A DNA stretch of 64,000 nucleotides from Diacronema lutheri (taxonomy: Eukaryota; Haptophyta; Pavlovophyceae; Pavlovales; Pavlovaceae): the NCBI GenBank assembly GCA_019448385.1, contig JAGTXO010000007.1:124001-188000 (forward strand). Direction: 5' to 3'. Every line of letters starts with the position of its first letter. The first letter of the stretch is position 1. Under the pieces are notes generated by a model. It worked only from the letters and a program-made list of their open reading frames with translations, did not search any database and was not told where the DNA came from. This document shows positions 19,055-29,562 of the stretch, in pieces. Both the position numbers and the translations under genes were made by a program.

Positions 19055-21878
19055 TTAGCGCTTGCCCTTTGGCTTTGTCGGCTTGCCCTCTGGCTTTGTT
19101 GGCTTGCCCTCTGGCTTTGCGCGCGGCTTGGCGCCGCCCGCGGGCGCGACGAGCGCCGGCGCGTGCACACGCTTTGGCGAGGGCGCGGGCGCGGCTTGCG
19201 CGCCTGTGCCCTCGCGCGCGCGCTTGCCCTTGAGCGTGCGCGCGCCGGCGCCGCCGTCCGCCGCGACAAGCGCGTGCCGCTTCGCCGCGAGCTTGTCGGC
19301 GGCCTGCTGCTTTCTGTTGATGCCGTGCTGCATCTGCTTGTACAGCCGCGCGTCGCGCTTCTTCATGAGCATCTGCGAGAGCGCCGTCTTCTCCTCGCGC
19401 GTCTGCTCGCCGCTCGACGCGCGCCGTGCGGCGGCCAACGCGGCGAGCTCGGCCTTGCGCGGCTTCGCAGGCGCCACGCCGCGTCGCTCCGCCTGCGCGC
19501 GCCGCGCGCTCGCGGGCGGGGCGGGTGAGGGCGTGGGCGCGGCGCGGCGCACGCGCGCGCGCGCGCGCCGACACGCACCTCGAGCTCGCGGCGGAAGCGC
19601 CCCTCCTCGTCGTCGTCCGCGCCGCCGTCGTCGTCGTCGTCACCGTCACCGTCGCTCTCCTCCTCGCGCTCGTCGTCGTCGTCTGACTCATCGTCGTCGT
19701 CGCCGTCGGGCTCGTCGTCCGACTCTGCTACGTCCACCTCCTCGCCCTCGTTCTCGCCCTCGTCGCCGCCCTGCGCGCCGCGCGCCAAGCCGGCGGCGCG
19801 GCTCGGCGCCGCGCTCGCAGGCACAGCCGGCCCGTAGGCCGGGTGCGCGCGCCGCTCGGGCGGCACGTAGCCCTCAGCGCCGTCGCCAAAGGGCGAGAGG
19901 TGCGGAGGCGGCTTGCACCCCGGTGCGTACGCGTGCACGGGCAGCAGCTCGCCCGCGTTGATGCAGTCGAAGACCCACTGCGGCTGCGCGTACACGCGGC
20001 CGACGACCGGCTGTGCGCGCAGCGACGGCCTATCGACGATCTCGTGCGTGATCAAGGGCGACGTGTGCTCGAGGCTCGAGCCCTCGCCCTCCCAAGCGAC
20101 CGTTGCGCCGAAGGACGCGAGCAGCAGCTCGAGCACCGCCATGGGCGTCTCGCGCCCGAGCAGCACGCTCAGACCATCGAAGAGGCGCGGCCGCCGCTCG
20201 CCGTCGACCGCGTCGCCGCCGTCGCCGCCGCCGCCGCCGTCCGCCGCCTCCGCCGCCTCCACCGCCGCCTCCTCCGCCGCGGCCGCCGCCGCGCCCTTGC
20301 CCTCCGCCGCGTCCGCCGCCGCGATCGCCGCGCGCTCGACCGCCTTGAGCCCGCGCCTGAATCGCGCCATCGCCTCGCCGCCCGGTTGCTCATAGGGCGA
20401 ATGCGAGCGGCGCAAGTTGGCCGCATGTACGTAACCGCTCCCTCGCGCACCGGCTGTGCCGCCGAGGAGCGATGCCGGGCCGGTCGACGCCTGCCGGCGG
20501 ATGAGCCGCGCGAGGCCGGGCTGCGCGATCGGCTCCGCCTCCTCGTGCGGAGGCAGCGGCGGGTACCTGCCCAGAGACGCGCGCGCGACCCAAACCCGAC
20601 CAAGGCTGGGCGAGCGTGTGAGCGGCGGCGGCGCGCACGGCGTCATGACGCGGCGCGGCGCTGCGACTGCTGCGGCCACTGCTGCTGCGGCCGCCGCCGC
20701 GGCTGCGCGCGCGCACTGCAGGTTGCGCATGGTGAAGAGCTTGTAGTTGACAAACTGCAGCAACACCTCATAGAGCTCGAGGAAAGTGAGCAGCACACGC
20801 AGGTCGACATCCGCGGGCACCTCCTGCTTGAGGGAGTGCGGCATGAGCCACAGCAGCTTGACGCCGTGCACCTCAGCCTGCACGTAGATGCCCTTGATCG
20901 AGATGAACGCTGCGCGCACGCAGCCGCTGTGCGCAATGACTGCCTGCGCGGAGCGGAGCGCGTGCAGGCCGCGCCGCGAGCGCGCGCGCACGCGCGTGGC
21001 CGCACGAGGTTGGCCGCACGAGCCCACGTCGCGCCGTGCGCGCGCGGCGCGGCGCGGGCGGCGCGACCCCCGCGCGCCGTCCCCGCCCCCGCCCCGCCCC
21101 GCCTCGCCTCGCCCCGCGCGTTCCCGCGCGCTCCCGCGCGCGCATGTCTGCTCAGTCAAGAAGAAGCGTGGTCTCTGTTCAGCGCTGCGTGAGAGCAGCT
21201 CGCACAAGAGGTGTCAGAATCGCACATCCTCATCGCAGTGCGGGCGCGGCGCATCGGCGCGGCGCGTCGGCGGCGCGCGCGCGCCGCGCCGCGCCGTGCC
21301 TGAAACTCCTTGCACAGGCGCGCGCAGTTTGCGATGCGCTCGGGCGGGAGCAGCTTCGCGGACGGCACGCACGCGAAGAGGTGGACGAGGCAGAGCGCGT
21401 CGTCGAGGTCGCGGAGCGCGTCAGTAAACGAAGGGTAGCGCTCGCGGATCAGGTGGTCCAGCCGGTACACCGGCCGGTTGTCGTACAGGCGGACCGCGTC
21501 GGCTTTCTCGCCGCGGTCCGCGCGCCGCACGACCTTTTTGAGCAGCGCGCTCATCTCGCGGAACTTTGCGAGGAGGGGCTCGTGCTGGAGGTAGAGGATG
21601 TCTTTGGTGTAGTAGTACGTCTTGTCCGCGCCCGAGAACTTTTTGGGCGGGTCGCGCGGGTAGATGCCCTTGAGGATGCACAGCCGGCGGAAGTCCTTGA
21701 GCGGGACCTGCAGCGAGCGAAGCGCGCGCGAGCGCGTCATGAACCTGGCGGCGGAGCCGCGCTTGGCCTTGATCTTGCCAATCGAGTTGTGCGACGCCTT
21801 CTTCTTCAGCATCCCTCGCGACGGCCGCTTCTTCTCCGACGAGCCCGACCGCCGCCGGTCCTTCTTCGCCTGGCCCAT
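19055..21878 (-). CDS. PES1: Pescadillo homologue (PES1/Nop7), ribosome biogenesis
   Basis: This nucleolar scaffold of the PeBoW complex is needed for 27S pre-rRNA processing and 60S subunit maturation. Exons are 21878-21300, 20943-19579 and 19492-19055, about 793 residues (human 588). Exon 1 is the pescadillo N-terminus (lysine-rich start, FRRLCILKGIYPRDP, TYYYTKDILYLQHEPL, YSLDHLIRERYP-type block RLDHLIRERYP). Exon 2 continues with SIKGIYVQAEV and FVNYKLF, then a BRCT domain (LFDGLSVLLGRE...YAQPQWVFDCINAGELLP), then an acidic region. Exon 3 has the MLMKKRDARLYKQM..KQQAADKLAAKR tail. Intron 1 (20944-21299) starts with GC rather than GT; intron 2 (19493-19578) starts with GTGCGT. Extra length comes from Ala/Gly inserts between the N-terminus and the BRCT. 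It is divergent from the gene at 22027. Confidence 0.93.
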
Positions 21879-22026
21879 CGCTGCACGAGGACGGCCTCGA
21901 CGTGCTCCGACGTGCCCCCAAAATGGGCCAAAAAGGGCGGCTGTTTCGACGGGCGTGCGAGAGAGGTTGGGGTTAGGGTGCCAACTCGGCGGCGCGGGCG
22001 CGCGGCGCGGGTCGGCGCTCCCGGCG
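21879..22026. promoter_or_regulatory. 148-bp divergent promoter region (PES1 / 22027 gene)
   Basis: This is the only DNA between two start codons facing away from each other. It contains CCAAAATGGGCC and a GGTTGGGGTTAGGG stretch. No TATA box is evident. Confidence 0.5.
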
Positions 22027-23943
22027 ATGATCATCGACGACGGCGGCATCTTCGGCGCAAGCGCGCCGCCGCGACGCCCTTCGCGGCCGCGTAAATTGCG
22101 CCGGCCCACGGTGGAGCGCACGCCACTCCGCGCGTCGACGCTCGCCGCAGTCGGCTTTGCGCCCGGCACGGCCGGGCGCGCGCCGGCCGACGCGCACGCG
22201 CTGGCTAAGCGCGGCTCGCTCGCGGCCGGGCGGTACACGCCAATTTTGGCGCCGCCCCTCGCGCGTGCTGGCGCCGCGGCAGCCAAGCGCTCGCTCGTGG
22301 CGCTGGCGTCGGTCGACACCCTCGCGGGCGAGTCGCCGCGCGCCGACGGCCGGCCGCGCGGCGCGGCCGCCGGCGCCGGCGCCGGCGGGCGGTATGTCGC
22401 GCCGGCCGGACTCGAGGACCTGCCCGACCCGGACACGGGGCCATCGGTTGAGGACGAGCTGGGGGGGCCTCAGCTCAGCGCGTACGCGATCCGCGCGTTG
22501 GCGCGCGGCGGCGTGCGCGAGGTGCACGGCAAGGCGCGTCGCGTCATCCACACGGCCGTGTACACGCACCGGGCGAACGGCGTGGGCGCGTGGCTGCGCG
22601 CGCTCGACGCCGAGTCGCGACGAGCGCTCGCGCCGCTCGCGCAGGCCTCGTGGGAGCAAGCGATGGACGAGCTCGAGCTGCATTCGCAGTCGTCCGAAGC
22701 GGAGGAGCAGACGCTCGACGACGGCGACGGCGGCGACGGCGCTGACGAGGACGAGGGCGCGGCCGCCGGAGGCGCGGGCGGTGGGATCAGCGGCACGGCC
22801 GGCGCATCGGCGCGCAAGCCCGCCCGTGCCCACCGCCGGCGCATGCCCAAGGACGTGCGCGCCGTCGAGCAATGGCTGGCGTCGAACGGCGCGCTGCGCT
22901 CCGCGTGTGGCGCGACTCACCCGCCGCCGCGCGCGGACGCGCGCTCGCTCGACGAGATGTTCGGCGGAGAGGACGCGCGCGCGCTCAGCCCGCCGGCTGC
23001 GCCCGCGCGCGCCGACGACGACGACGACGCCGACCCGACGCGCGCACTCGACGAGCGGCTGCAACCGCGTGCAAAATCGTTTGCGAGCAGCCACTTTGCG
23101 CGCTCGACGCGCGGGCAGCGGACGCTCGAGGCGCTCGGTCGCGAGCTCACGTCGGGCAGCAAGCAGCGCCACTTCGCCGAGGCCGTGCTCAGCATATCGC
23201 GCAACCGGATCCAGGTACCCGGCGGAGGCGCGGGCGGCGGGCGTGACGGCGACGGCGACGGCGACGGCGCGCGGCGCGCGGCGGCGCGGCGCGCGGCGGC
23301 GCTCGCAGCGGGCACGTCGAGCGCGCGCGACGGCAGCTGGGACGAGTCGCTTCTCCGCATCGGCGAGTACCTGCGCCTCGAGGCGGACGCGCGCCGGCAC
23401 GGGCACCGATCCGCGTCCGCGGCCAAGGCGGCGACGGGCGCACGCGGCGGCGCGGGCGCCGCGCCGTCCGCAGCGTCGCTCACGCCCGCGCTGACGGCGC
23501 ACGAGGTGGCGGCGCTGCGCGCCAAGATGAGCAAGCACCGCGAGCTCATCCGACGCATCTTCTACCACTACCGCGCGCTCGACGGGCTTGAGGCCGGTGC
23601 GCCCGCCGGCGGTCGTCTGCCGCCAAATTTGGGCGGGCCGGTGAGCGGCGAGCTGCACGGGCTGCCGCCGCTGCTGCCGCACGACGATACGACCTTTGTC
23701 GCAAAGGACGGCGGTTACGCGCACCGCCAGGGCGAAGCGCGCGACCCCGACTCTGCGCGCATCTCACTCGCGCAGGTCTGGCGGCTGCTCCGCGAGGTAC
23801 GCGTGCTCGGCGCCGGCCTCACGTGCGCCGAGTGCGACAACCTGTGGGCCGAGGCCGGGCTGCTCGACAACGCGGAACAGCGCGAGCGCGAGCGCTTGGA
23901 GGCTGGCGCGGCCGCCGCCGCCGACGACGACGACGGCGCGCCT

Positions 23944-23981
<38 letters not shown>

Positions 23982-25423
23982 TGCCCGCTCGCCGCCGCTC
24001 GACGGCGTGTACGGCGGCGGCGTGTTTGGCGTCCAGGCGGCGCTCGTGCACGCGCTGCCCCTCGGCGCGGTCGACCCGATGGCCGGCTTCGAGGTGCCGT
24101 TCGCGCACTACCCGCTCGCCTCCGCGTCCGTCGTCGCCTTCGCCGAAGCCCTTGTCCTCCTCGCACACGCGCGGTACGGCAAGCGTCTGCCGACCCTCTC
24201 CGCAGCCTTTGACAAGCTCTGCTCCGACCATCTCGAAGAGTATGCGTGTCAGGTGCGAGCCACGAAGCGACGCACGCGCGCCCGGACGCTCGCGCCATCT
24301 CGAGCGGCCGCCCAATCTGCGCATGGCGGCCGCACGGCGCGAGCGCGCGCGCGCCGGGCGAACCGGCGAATCCGCGCACGAGGAGCCCACGCATGGAGGG
24401 TTGCGCTCATCCTCCGGTCCGCGCGCTCATCCTCCGGGCCCCGGCGCCGCGCGCGCGCCGCGCGCGCAGGCGGACAGCAGCACGGACTGGGTGCGGCGGG
24501 CGATCGCGCTGCCGCAGCTCGAGGAGGCGATCTCCTCGCGCCGCGACGTGATCCGCCGCCTCTACGTCTTCTGGAGCAAGGTGCACTACGACGGGACGAC
24601 GTCGCGCAAGGCGGCCAACACGGCCGCGCTCGGCATCTCGGTCGACAAGGCCCTTGGCCCAAAGGCCGTCGCTGCGCCCGTCACGGCGGTGGGCGCCAAG
24701 GGCGCAGCGCGCGAGGCACGCGGGGCCGAGGCCGAGCGGCGGCGGGAGGAGGCGGAGGCGCAGTTGAGCGCCGATGCCGAGCTGCTCCGCCAGATGGGCG
24801 CCGCGGCCGAGCAGCTCACGGCGGCTCGCGGCGGAAGCGCGGGCGGCGACGGCTGGGAGTACGCCGGGGTGGGCTCGGGCGACGGGCTCAACTTCAACCA
24901 CTTCCTCGCGATGCTCGCCGAGGCGGGTCTCCTCGCCAACCGGCCGGCGAGTGACACGCACGCCCTCTCCGCCGTCGAGGCGGTGCGCGCTTTTGAGCAG
25001 GCGACGAACGTGCGCGGGATCCTGCCGCGCGTCTGCCGCGCCAACGCCGATTACGAGTTGACGCCGAGCGAGTGGTCGGAGCTGCTCGTCCGCGCGTGCG
25101 TCGTGATGTCGCGCAGGCAGCGCGCGCAGCTCCTCGGCACGGCCGGCGCCGCCGACGAGGGCGCGCCACTCGCGCGCCTCTTCGAGAGCCTGATCGACGG
25201 CGAGCTCGTGCCCCAAACGGAGCGACGGATCGCCGCGCTCATCTACGGCGCGACGGCGGCGGCGACGCAGGAGGCCAACGAGGGCAAGCCCGCGTCGACA
25301 AGGGGCGCGAGCGGCCGCCAGACGCCGCACGGCGTCGGCCCGTCTGGCGGCGCTCTGCTTCCTCTCGCCCCAGGCGCGTTGACGAGCCGGCGCACCCCAC
25401 AGCCGCCGACGGGCGGAGCATGA
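22027..25423 (+). CDS. conserved-looking protein of unknown function, EF-hand-like C-terminal half
   Basis: Two exons, 22027-24252 and 24470-25423, make about 1,059 residues. The intron (24253-24469) is GTGCGA..CGCAG, phase 0. The start is MIIDDGGIFGAS. The N-terminal 350 residues are low-complexity and basic, followed by an acidic patch. The second half has helical pairs that look like degenerate EF-hand or calponin-like modules: HRELIRRIFYHYRALDG, FAEALVLLAHARYGKRLP.AFDKL, SRRDVIRRLYVFWSKVHYDG, LNFNHFLAMLAEAGLL and LTPSEWSELLVRACVVM. This pattern is seen in large flagellar or cytoskeletal proteins of protists, but no family is recognised. A Pro run (about 23944-23985) interrupts it. The start was chosen just downstream of the divergent promoter shared with PES1. 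Confidence 0.75.
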
Positions 25424-25608
25424 CCCCCACAGAGTGAGTCATATTGAGTCATTGTTCAGACGCCACGCAGCGTTTGCCGTCATGCGACCGGCAAGAGCCG
25501 GTCAACTTTGCACACGGACGCTTTGAAGGACGGTTGGGACGCGACTCACGCGACGTCGACCCTCCGCTCCGCGACGCGCACGCGCATGGCGCACCGCGGC
25601 GCGCGCGC

Positions 25609-27395
25609 TCACTCGCGCACGGCCGCAAGCTGTGCGAGGACCGCCTTCGTCAGCTCGTAAAATTTGGGCACGGTGCTCACCTCGACGGCCTCGTCCGGCG
25701 AGTGCGCGCCGCGGATCGTCGGGCCGAAGCTCACCATGTCGAGCTTGGCGTGCTGCGGCTGCGCGGACGCGTGCGCCACCTTCTCGCCGATCAGGCCGCA
25801 CTCGAGGCCCGCGTGGATTGCGAGGACCTGCGGCGGCTCGGCGATGCCGTCGGCGCGAAGCTGTCGCGAGAGCGCCTCCTGTGTCATGCGCAGCACACGT
25901 GACGTCGGGTCGGGCTGCCAGCCCGGGTAGGCGGGCGAGAAGGCGACGGATCCCTTGCCCATCAAGCAGCCGATCGCTCGCAGCTTGGCACGCACCCCAT
26001 CAATGCCCGGCGTAACGGACGAGCGCGACGAGCAGAGGACGCGCACGCACTCGCCCTCGCCGCCCTCGCCGCGCGGCGCGCCCGGCGCGTCGGTCGTGAC
26101 GGCGGCGAGGTTGTTGGACGTTTCGGCCAGGCCGGGGAGCGCGTGGCTCACCTTGAGAACACCGTGCGGCAAACTGACGAGCACGGCGAGGACGCGCTCG
26201 GCAGCCTCGGGCGTGAGCGGGGGTGCGCCGCTCCGCCAGTCTGCAGCGCCTGCGCGCAGCGGCCGCAGCTCGAGAGAGCCGCCCTGCTCGAGAAGGCCGT
26301 ACTCAGCGCGTAACGCCTCCGCGCTTTCGGCCGCAGCCGCGCACACCGCACCGTCGGCGTCGGGCGGGACGAGGAGGACGGCGGAGGCCTCGCGCGGGAT
26401 CGCGTTGTGCTTGTCACCGCCATCGATCGCGACGAGACCCACGCCGCGCGCCGCGCCGAGCGCCTGCTGCGCCGCGCGCGCGGCGAGCTGCACGGCGTTG
26501 GCATGGCCCCTATCTATGCAGATACCCGAATGGCCCCCGAGCAGCCCTTGCACGCGCAGCTCCCAGCGCGAAGGCGGCGGCGCGGCGTGCGCGGGCGGCT
26601 CGCGAGCAATCGGCAGCGCGAGCCGAGCGTCACCTCCACCCGCGCAGCCGATGTAGATGCAACCCCTGGCGCACGCGCGCGACACACACGCGGGGCGTGC
26701 GGCGGACCGTGCGGCGGGGCAACGTCGTGCACGGGCGCGTCGGCGGTGCGCGGGCGAGGGCGAGACCGCGCAAGGGCGGCGCAAAGGCGCGCGCGCGTTG
26801 GGTGCTGCACACACCACTCCTCCGTGTCCAGGTTGAGCAGCGTGCGCGCGCTCACGCCGAGCGCGGCCGGGTCGAGCGCCTTTGCGCCGTTCAGCCCCGT
26901 CTCCTCGTCGACGGTGAAGAGGAGCTCGAGCGGGGGCAGGTCGATGGGCGCGGGCTCGTCGAGGAGCGCGAGCGCCGCGCACACGCCGATCCCGTTGTCC
27001 GCGCCGAGCGTCGTGCCGTCCGCCTTGAGCCAACGGCCGTCGGCGGAGAGGACGAGGGCGATCGGGTCGGTCGCAAAGTCGTGCGCGGTCGCGTCGTTCT
27101 TTTCGGTGACCATGTCCAGGTGGCCCTGGATGAGCACGGGCGGCGCGCCGATGCCCGCGCCCGCGCCGGGGAACTTGATCAGCGCGTTCCCCGCGCCGTC
27201 CTGCGTGAACGGCAGCCCGCGCTCGCGGGCGAGCGCCTCGACGAGCTCAAGCGCGGCCGCCTCGCGCTTCGACATGCGCGGGATGGCGGAGAGGCGGGCG
27301 AAGAGGGACCACAGCCGCTTAGGCTCGAGCCCCTCGACCACCGCGAGGTTCGCCAACGCGCGGCCCGGCGCGCCCACGCTTGCCACCGTCGACAT
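25609..27395 (-). CDS. PepD-type (M20C) aminoacyl-histidine / non-specific dipeptidase
   Basis: This is a di-zinc metallopeptidase that hydrolyses Xaa-His and other dipeptides, probably cytosolic. Exons are 27395-26815 and 26665-25609, about 545 residues (E. coli PepD 485). Metal and catalytic motifs in order are IQGHLDMV, TLGADNGIG, TVDEETGLNG, NLDTEEWG (joined across the intron to CIYIGCAGGGD), GGHSG, HNAIPREA, YPGWQPD, IHAGLECGL and GPTIRGAHSPDE. The intron (26666-26814) starts GTGTGT and ends GCCAG, restoring W-G-C-I-Y-I-G exactly. The start is MSTVASVG at 27395; an upstream ATG at 27509 would add 38 residues, possibly a targeting peptide. The family is mostly bacterial, so bacterial ancestry is likely. 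It is convergent with the gene ending at 25423. Confidence 0.93.
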
Positions 27396-27614
27396 TGGCG
27401 CGGCGACCTGCAGCAGGGCGAACAAGGGAAGGATGCCTCGAGGAGCCGGCATGTGCTTGTCCGGCCACCTCGAAGGGTGGCTGTCTGGTCGAGTGACGAT
27501 GAGCAGCATCGGGCGTCTGACGTTCGGTGGCGGCGGGCGGTGCAGTGGCGTGGCCGGCGGCAGCGCGGGGGCGGCGGTAATTGCCGGCTGCCTCCGGGTC
27601 TGTACATATGCGCC

Positions 27615-28018
27615 GCGCGGCGGCTAGGCGCGAAGGTGCCTTTGGGCCTGCTCTGCCGTTCGCCTCGCTGCACGGCGTCTCCGCTCGGGCTGCCTGTGCG
27701 CAGGCGTCGACGACGTGGTAGCTCTTCGCTCATCCGCCGCTGATGACTGGACCCCTGAGTCTCCCGGATGCAACCGCGACTCCTCCCGCCTCGCACGAAC
27801 CGCAGCCCTCCCGAAAGCGTCTTTCAAAGAGGGCTGCGCTTTCGCACAGAATATTTGAATCGACGACATTGGTGGCTACTCGATTCCCCCGCAGCTGGTG
27901 CTGACCCCGCTGTCCTGACGTAAGCGCCGTTAGTATATTTGAAGTGCGCGCGGGCGGCGGCGCGCGGTGGCTAGGCGCGTGTGGGCCTTTGGGCCTGCTC
28001 CGCCTGGCGCCTCGCTGC
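27615..28018 (+). repeat. 57-bp direct repeat pair (27615-27671 and 27962-28018)
   Basis: Two 57-bp copies, sharing 48 of 57 positions by eye, begin GCGCGG(C/T)GGCTAGGCGCG and end CGCCTCGCTGC. They bracket the dispersed 80-bp repeat, so the whole stretch 27.6-28.07 kb may be a tandem or nested pair of small non-autonomous elements. Confidence 0.75.
27859..27938 (+). repeat. TTAGTATAT small repeat family, copy A
   Basis: The 80 bp are identical or nearly so to 46140-46219 and end CGCCGTTAGTATAT. The 9-mer ATATTTGAA is present on both sides (27851-27859 and 27935-27943), like a target-site duplication. A related end, AAGCGTCGTTAGTATATTTGAAG, recurs at about 28047-28069. Confidence 0.85.
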
Positions 28019-28187
28019 GCACTTCCTGACCCCATCCGTCGACCCGTCGGAAAGCGTCGTTAGTATATTTGAAGTAGATTGGTTTGACCTTTGAATAGCA
28101 TGCTACAATGTAACCGCCACGCGGTCACGCCGCCTCGCTTTGTAATCGTCTTCTCTCAACGATGCCCAAGAGCCACGCCGTCGCATA

Positions 28188-29396
28188 ATGGAAGACGAGG
28201 GCGAGCAAGCGCTGGGTGAGGAGGGGGCTGGTTCGACGGAGGCCGAGCCGACGAGCGATGGACGACGCTGGCATGTTTGCGTACACGCCGGCTGCGGTCA
28301 AAAGTTCAAGTACAAGAGTGCGCTCACGCGCCACACGCGGCTGCACACCGGCGAGCGGCCGTACGTGTGCCGCTTTGAGGGCTGCGGCAAGGCGTTCAGC
28401 GAGTCGGGCGCGCTGACGCTGCATGTGCGAGTGCACACGGGCGAGCGTCCGTTTGTCTGCCGCCACCCCGGCTGCGGCAAGGCGTTTAAGGCCTCCGGCA
28501 CGCTCAGCCGGCACGCGCAAATCCACAACCGGACCGCGTCGCGCGGCTGGGTTGGGCACGTCGGTGAGCACGACTCGCGCTTCGTCGGCGGCGGGCTTGG
28601 CAGTGGAACGGCGCACGGATACGATCACGGCGGTGTTACGTACGGCTGCTCCCTCCCGGGCCCGCCGGACCGCCTTCCCATGGCGACAATGCTCCAGCAC
28701 GCGCCGCAGCCGCCGCCGCACGACGCCGGGTGGCCGCCGCATGCGAATGCGTCCGGCGCGGGCCCGTACGCGAGGTACATCTACGGTGGCGGCGCGCCAG
28801 TGGCGCATTTCCCGCCGCACCACCCGATGATGGCGCCGCCGCCGCAATCCATGCCGCCCCTTTTTGGCGTGACCGCTGGCCACGCCCCTCACCACGGTGG
28901 CGCGGCACAGTGGCCACCGCTGCTGAGCGCGAACGGCGGCGCAGATTTGCCGTCTAGGCAGTCGCCGGGCCCCGAGTGGCAGCGCCAAGCGGCGCACGAC
29001 ACCAATGGCGGCGGCAACGACGAGCAGCAGCCGCCACAGAACGCGTGGGCCATCGTCAACCGCTTCCAACCGCATGCGCCCGAGCCGCCGCACGCGCACT
29101 ATGGCGGCGCGCCGTCCGCGCAACACGGGCACTACTATGCGCCGTTGGCGTATCGCGCGCCATCGTACGCACCGCCCGCGTACGGCCCGTCGGCGTACGG
29201 CCCGCCCCGCGGCTACGGCGGCGAGCCCTTCATCGAGCACCAATCGCCATTTGCGGGCGCACGGCCGCACGCCACGCACGCCGCCGCGCGGCAGCCGCTG
29301 CACCATGTGCCGCCGCCGCTCTTCTACCCGCAGCCGCACAGCGCGGCGCCGCACGCGCTTCCGCTGGCCTCGTCGCCCATGCAGCCTCCCGCGTGA
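28188..29396 (+). CDS. C2H2 zinc-finger protein, three fingers
   Basis: This is a 402-residue putative DNA-binding transcription factor in one exon. Three consecutive TFIIIA/Kruppel-type fingers occupy residues about 28-115: [30 protein letters not shown] and [15 protein letters not shown], with TGERP(Y/F)VC linkers typical of base-specific binding. The N-terminus is acidic. The remaining 280 residues are His/Pro/Tyr/Gly-rich (repeats of AYGP and APSYAP), a plausible activation or phase-separating region. The finger arrangement resembles the YY1/ZFX-like class, but orthology cannot be fixed. A 30-nt poly-G run follows 135 bp after the stop. Confidence 0.9.
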   Translation: MEDEGEQALGEEGAGSTEAEPTSDGRRWHVCVHAGCGQKFKYKSALTRHTRLHTGERPYVCRFEGCGKAFSESGALTLHVRVHTGERPFVCRHPGCGKAFKASGTLSRHAQIHNRTASRGWVGHVGEHDSRFVGGGLGSGTAHGYDHGGVTYGCSLPGPPDRLPMATMLQHAPQPPPHDAGWPPHANASGAGPYARYIYGGGAPVAHFPPHHPMMAPPPQSMPPLFGVTAGHAPHHGGAAQWPPLLSANGGADLPSRQSPGPEWQRQAAHDTNGGGNDEQQPPQNAWAIVNRFQPHAPEPPHAHYGGAPSAQHGHYYAPLAYRAPSYAPPAYGPSAYGPPRGYGGEPFIEHQSPFAGARPHATHAAARQPLHHVPPPLFYPQPHSAAPHALPLASSPMQPPA

Positions 29397-29530
29397 AGCG
29401 AAGGGAGGGACATGCGCGCAGCCAGCGCCCAGAGCACTGACGTGGCACACCCGGCCTCGGATACGGAATACGACGACTTGCAACATCCGTTCGCGTGTTG
29501 TTGATCTAGCGTGGCAGGCAGGGGGTGTGT

Positions 29531-29562
<32 letters not shown>

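Larger units (their letters stand above)
27396..28187. other. spacer with nested small repeats
   Basis: This is a 0.8-kb upstream region between the PepD-like gene and the zinc-finger gene. It contains a 57-bp direct repeat, a copy of an 80-bp dispersed repeat and three ATATTTGAA motifs (listed separately). Nothing protein-coding is recognised. Confidence 0.6.

Noticed and set aside
21955-21980. TTAGGG telomere-like word in the PES1 divergent promoter
   Set aside because: It is a single occurrence within GGTTGGGGTTAGGGTG; an isolated hexamer is not evidence of a telomeric repeat.
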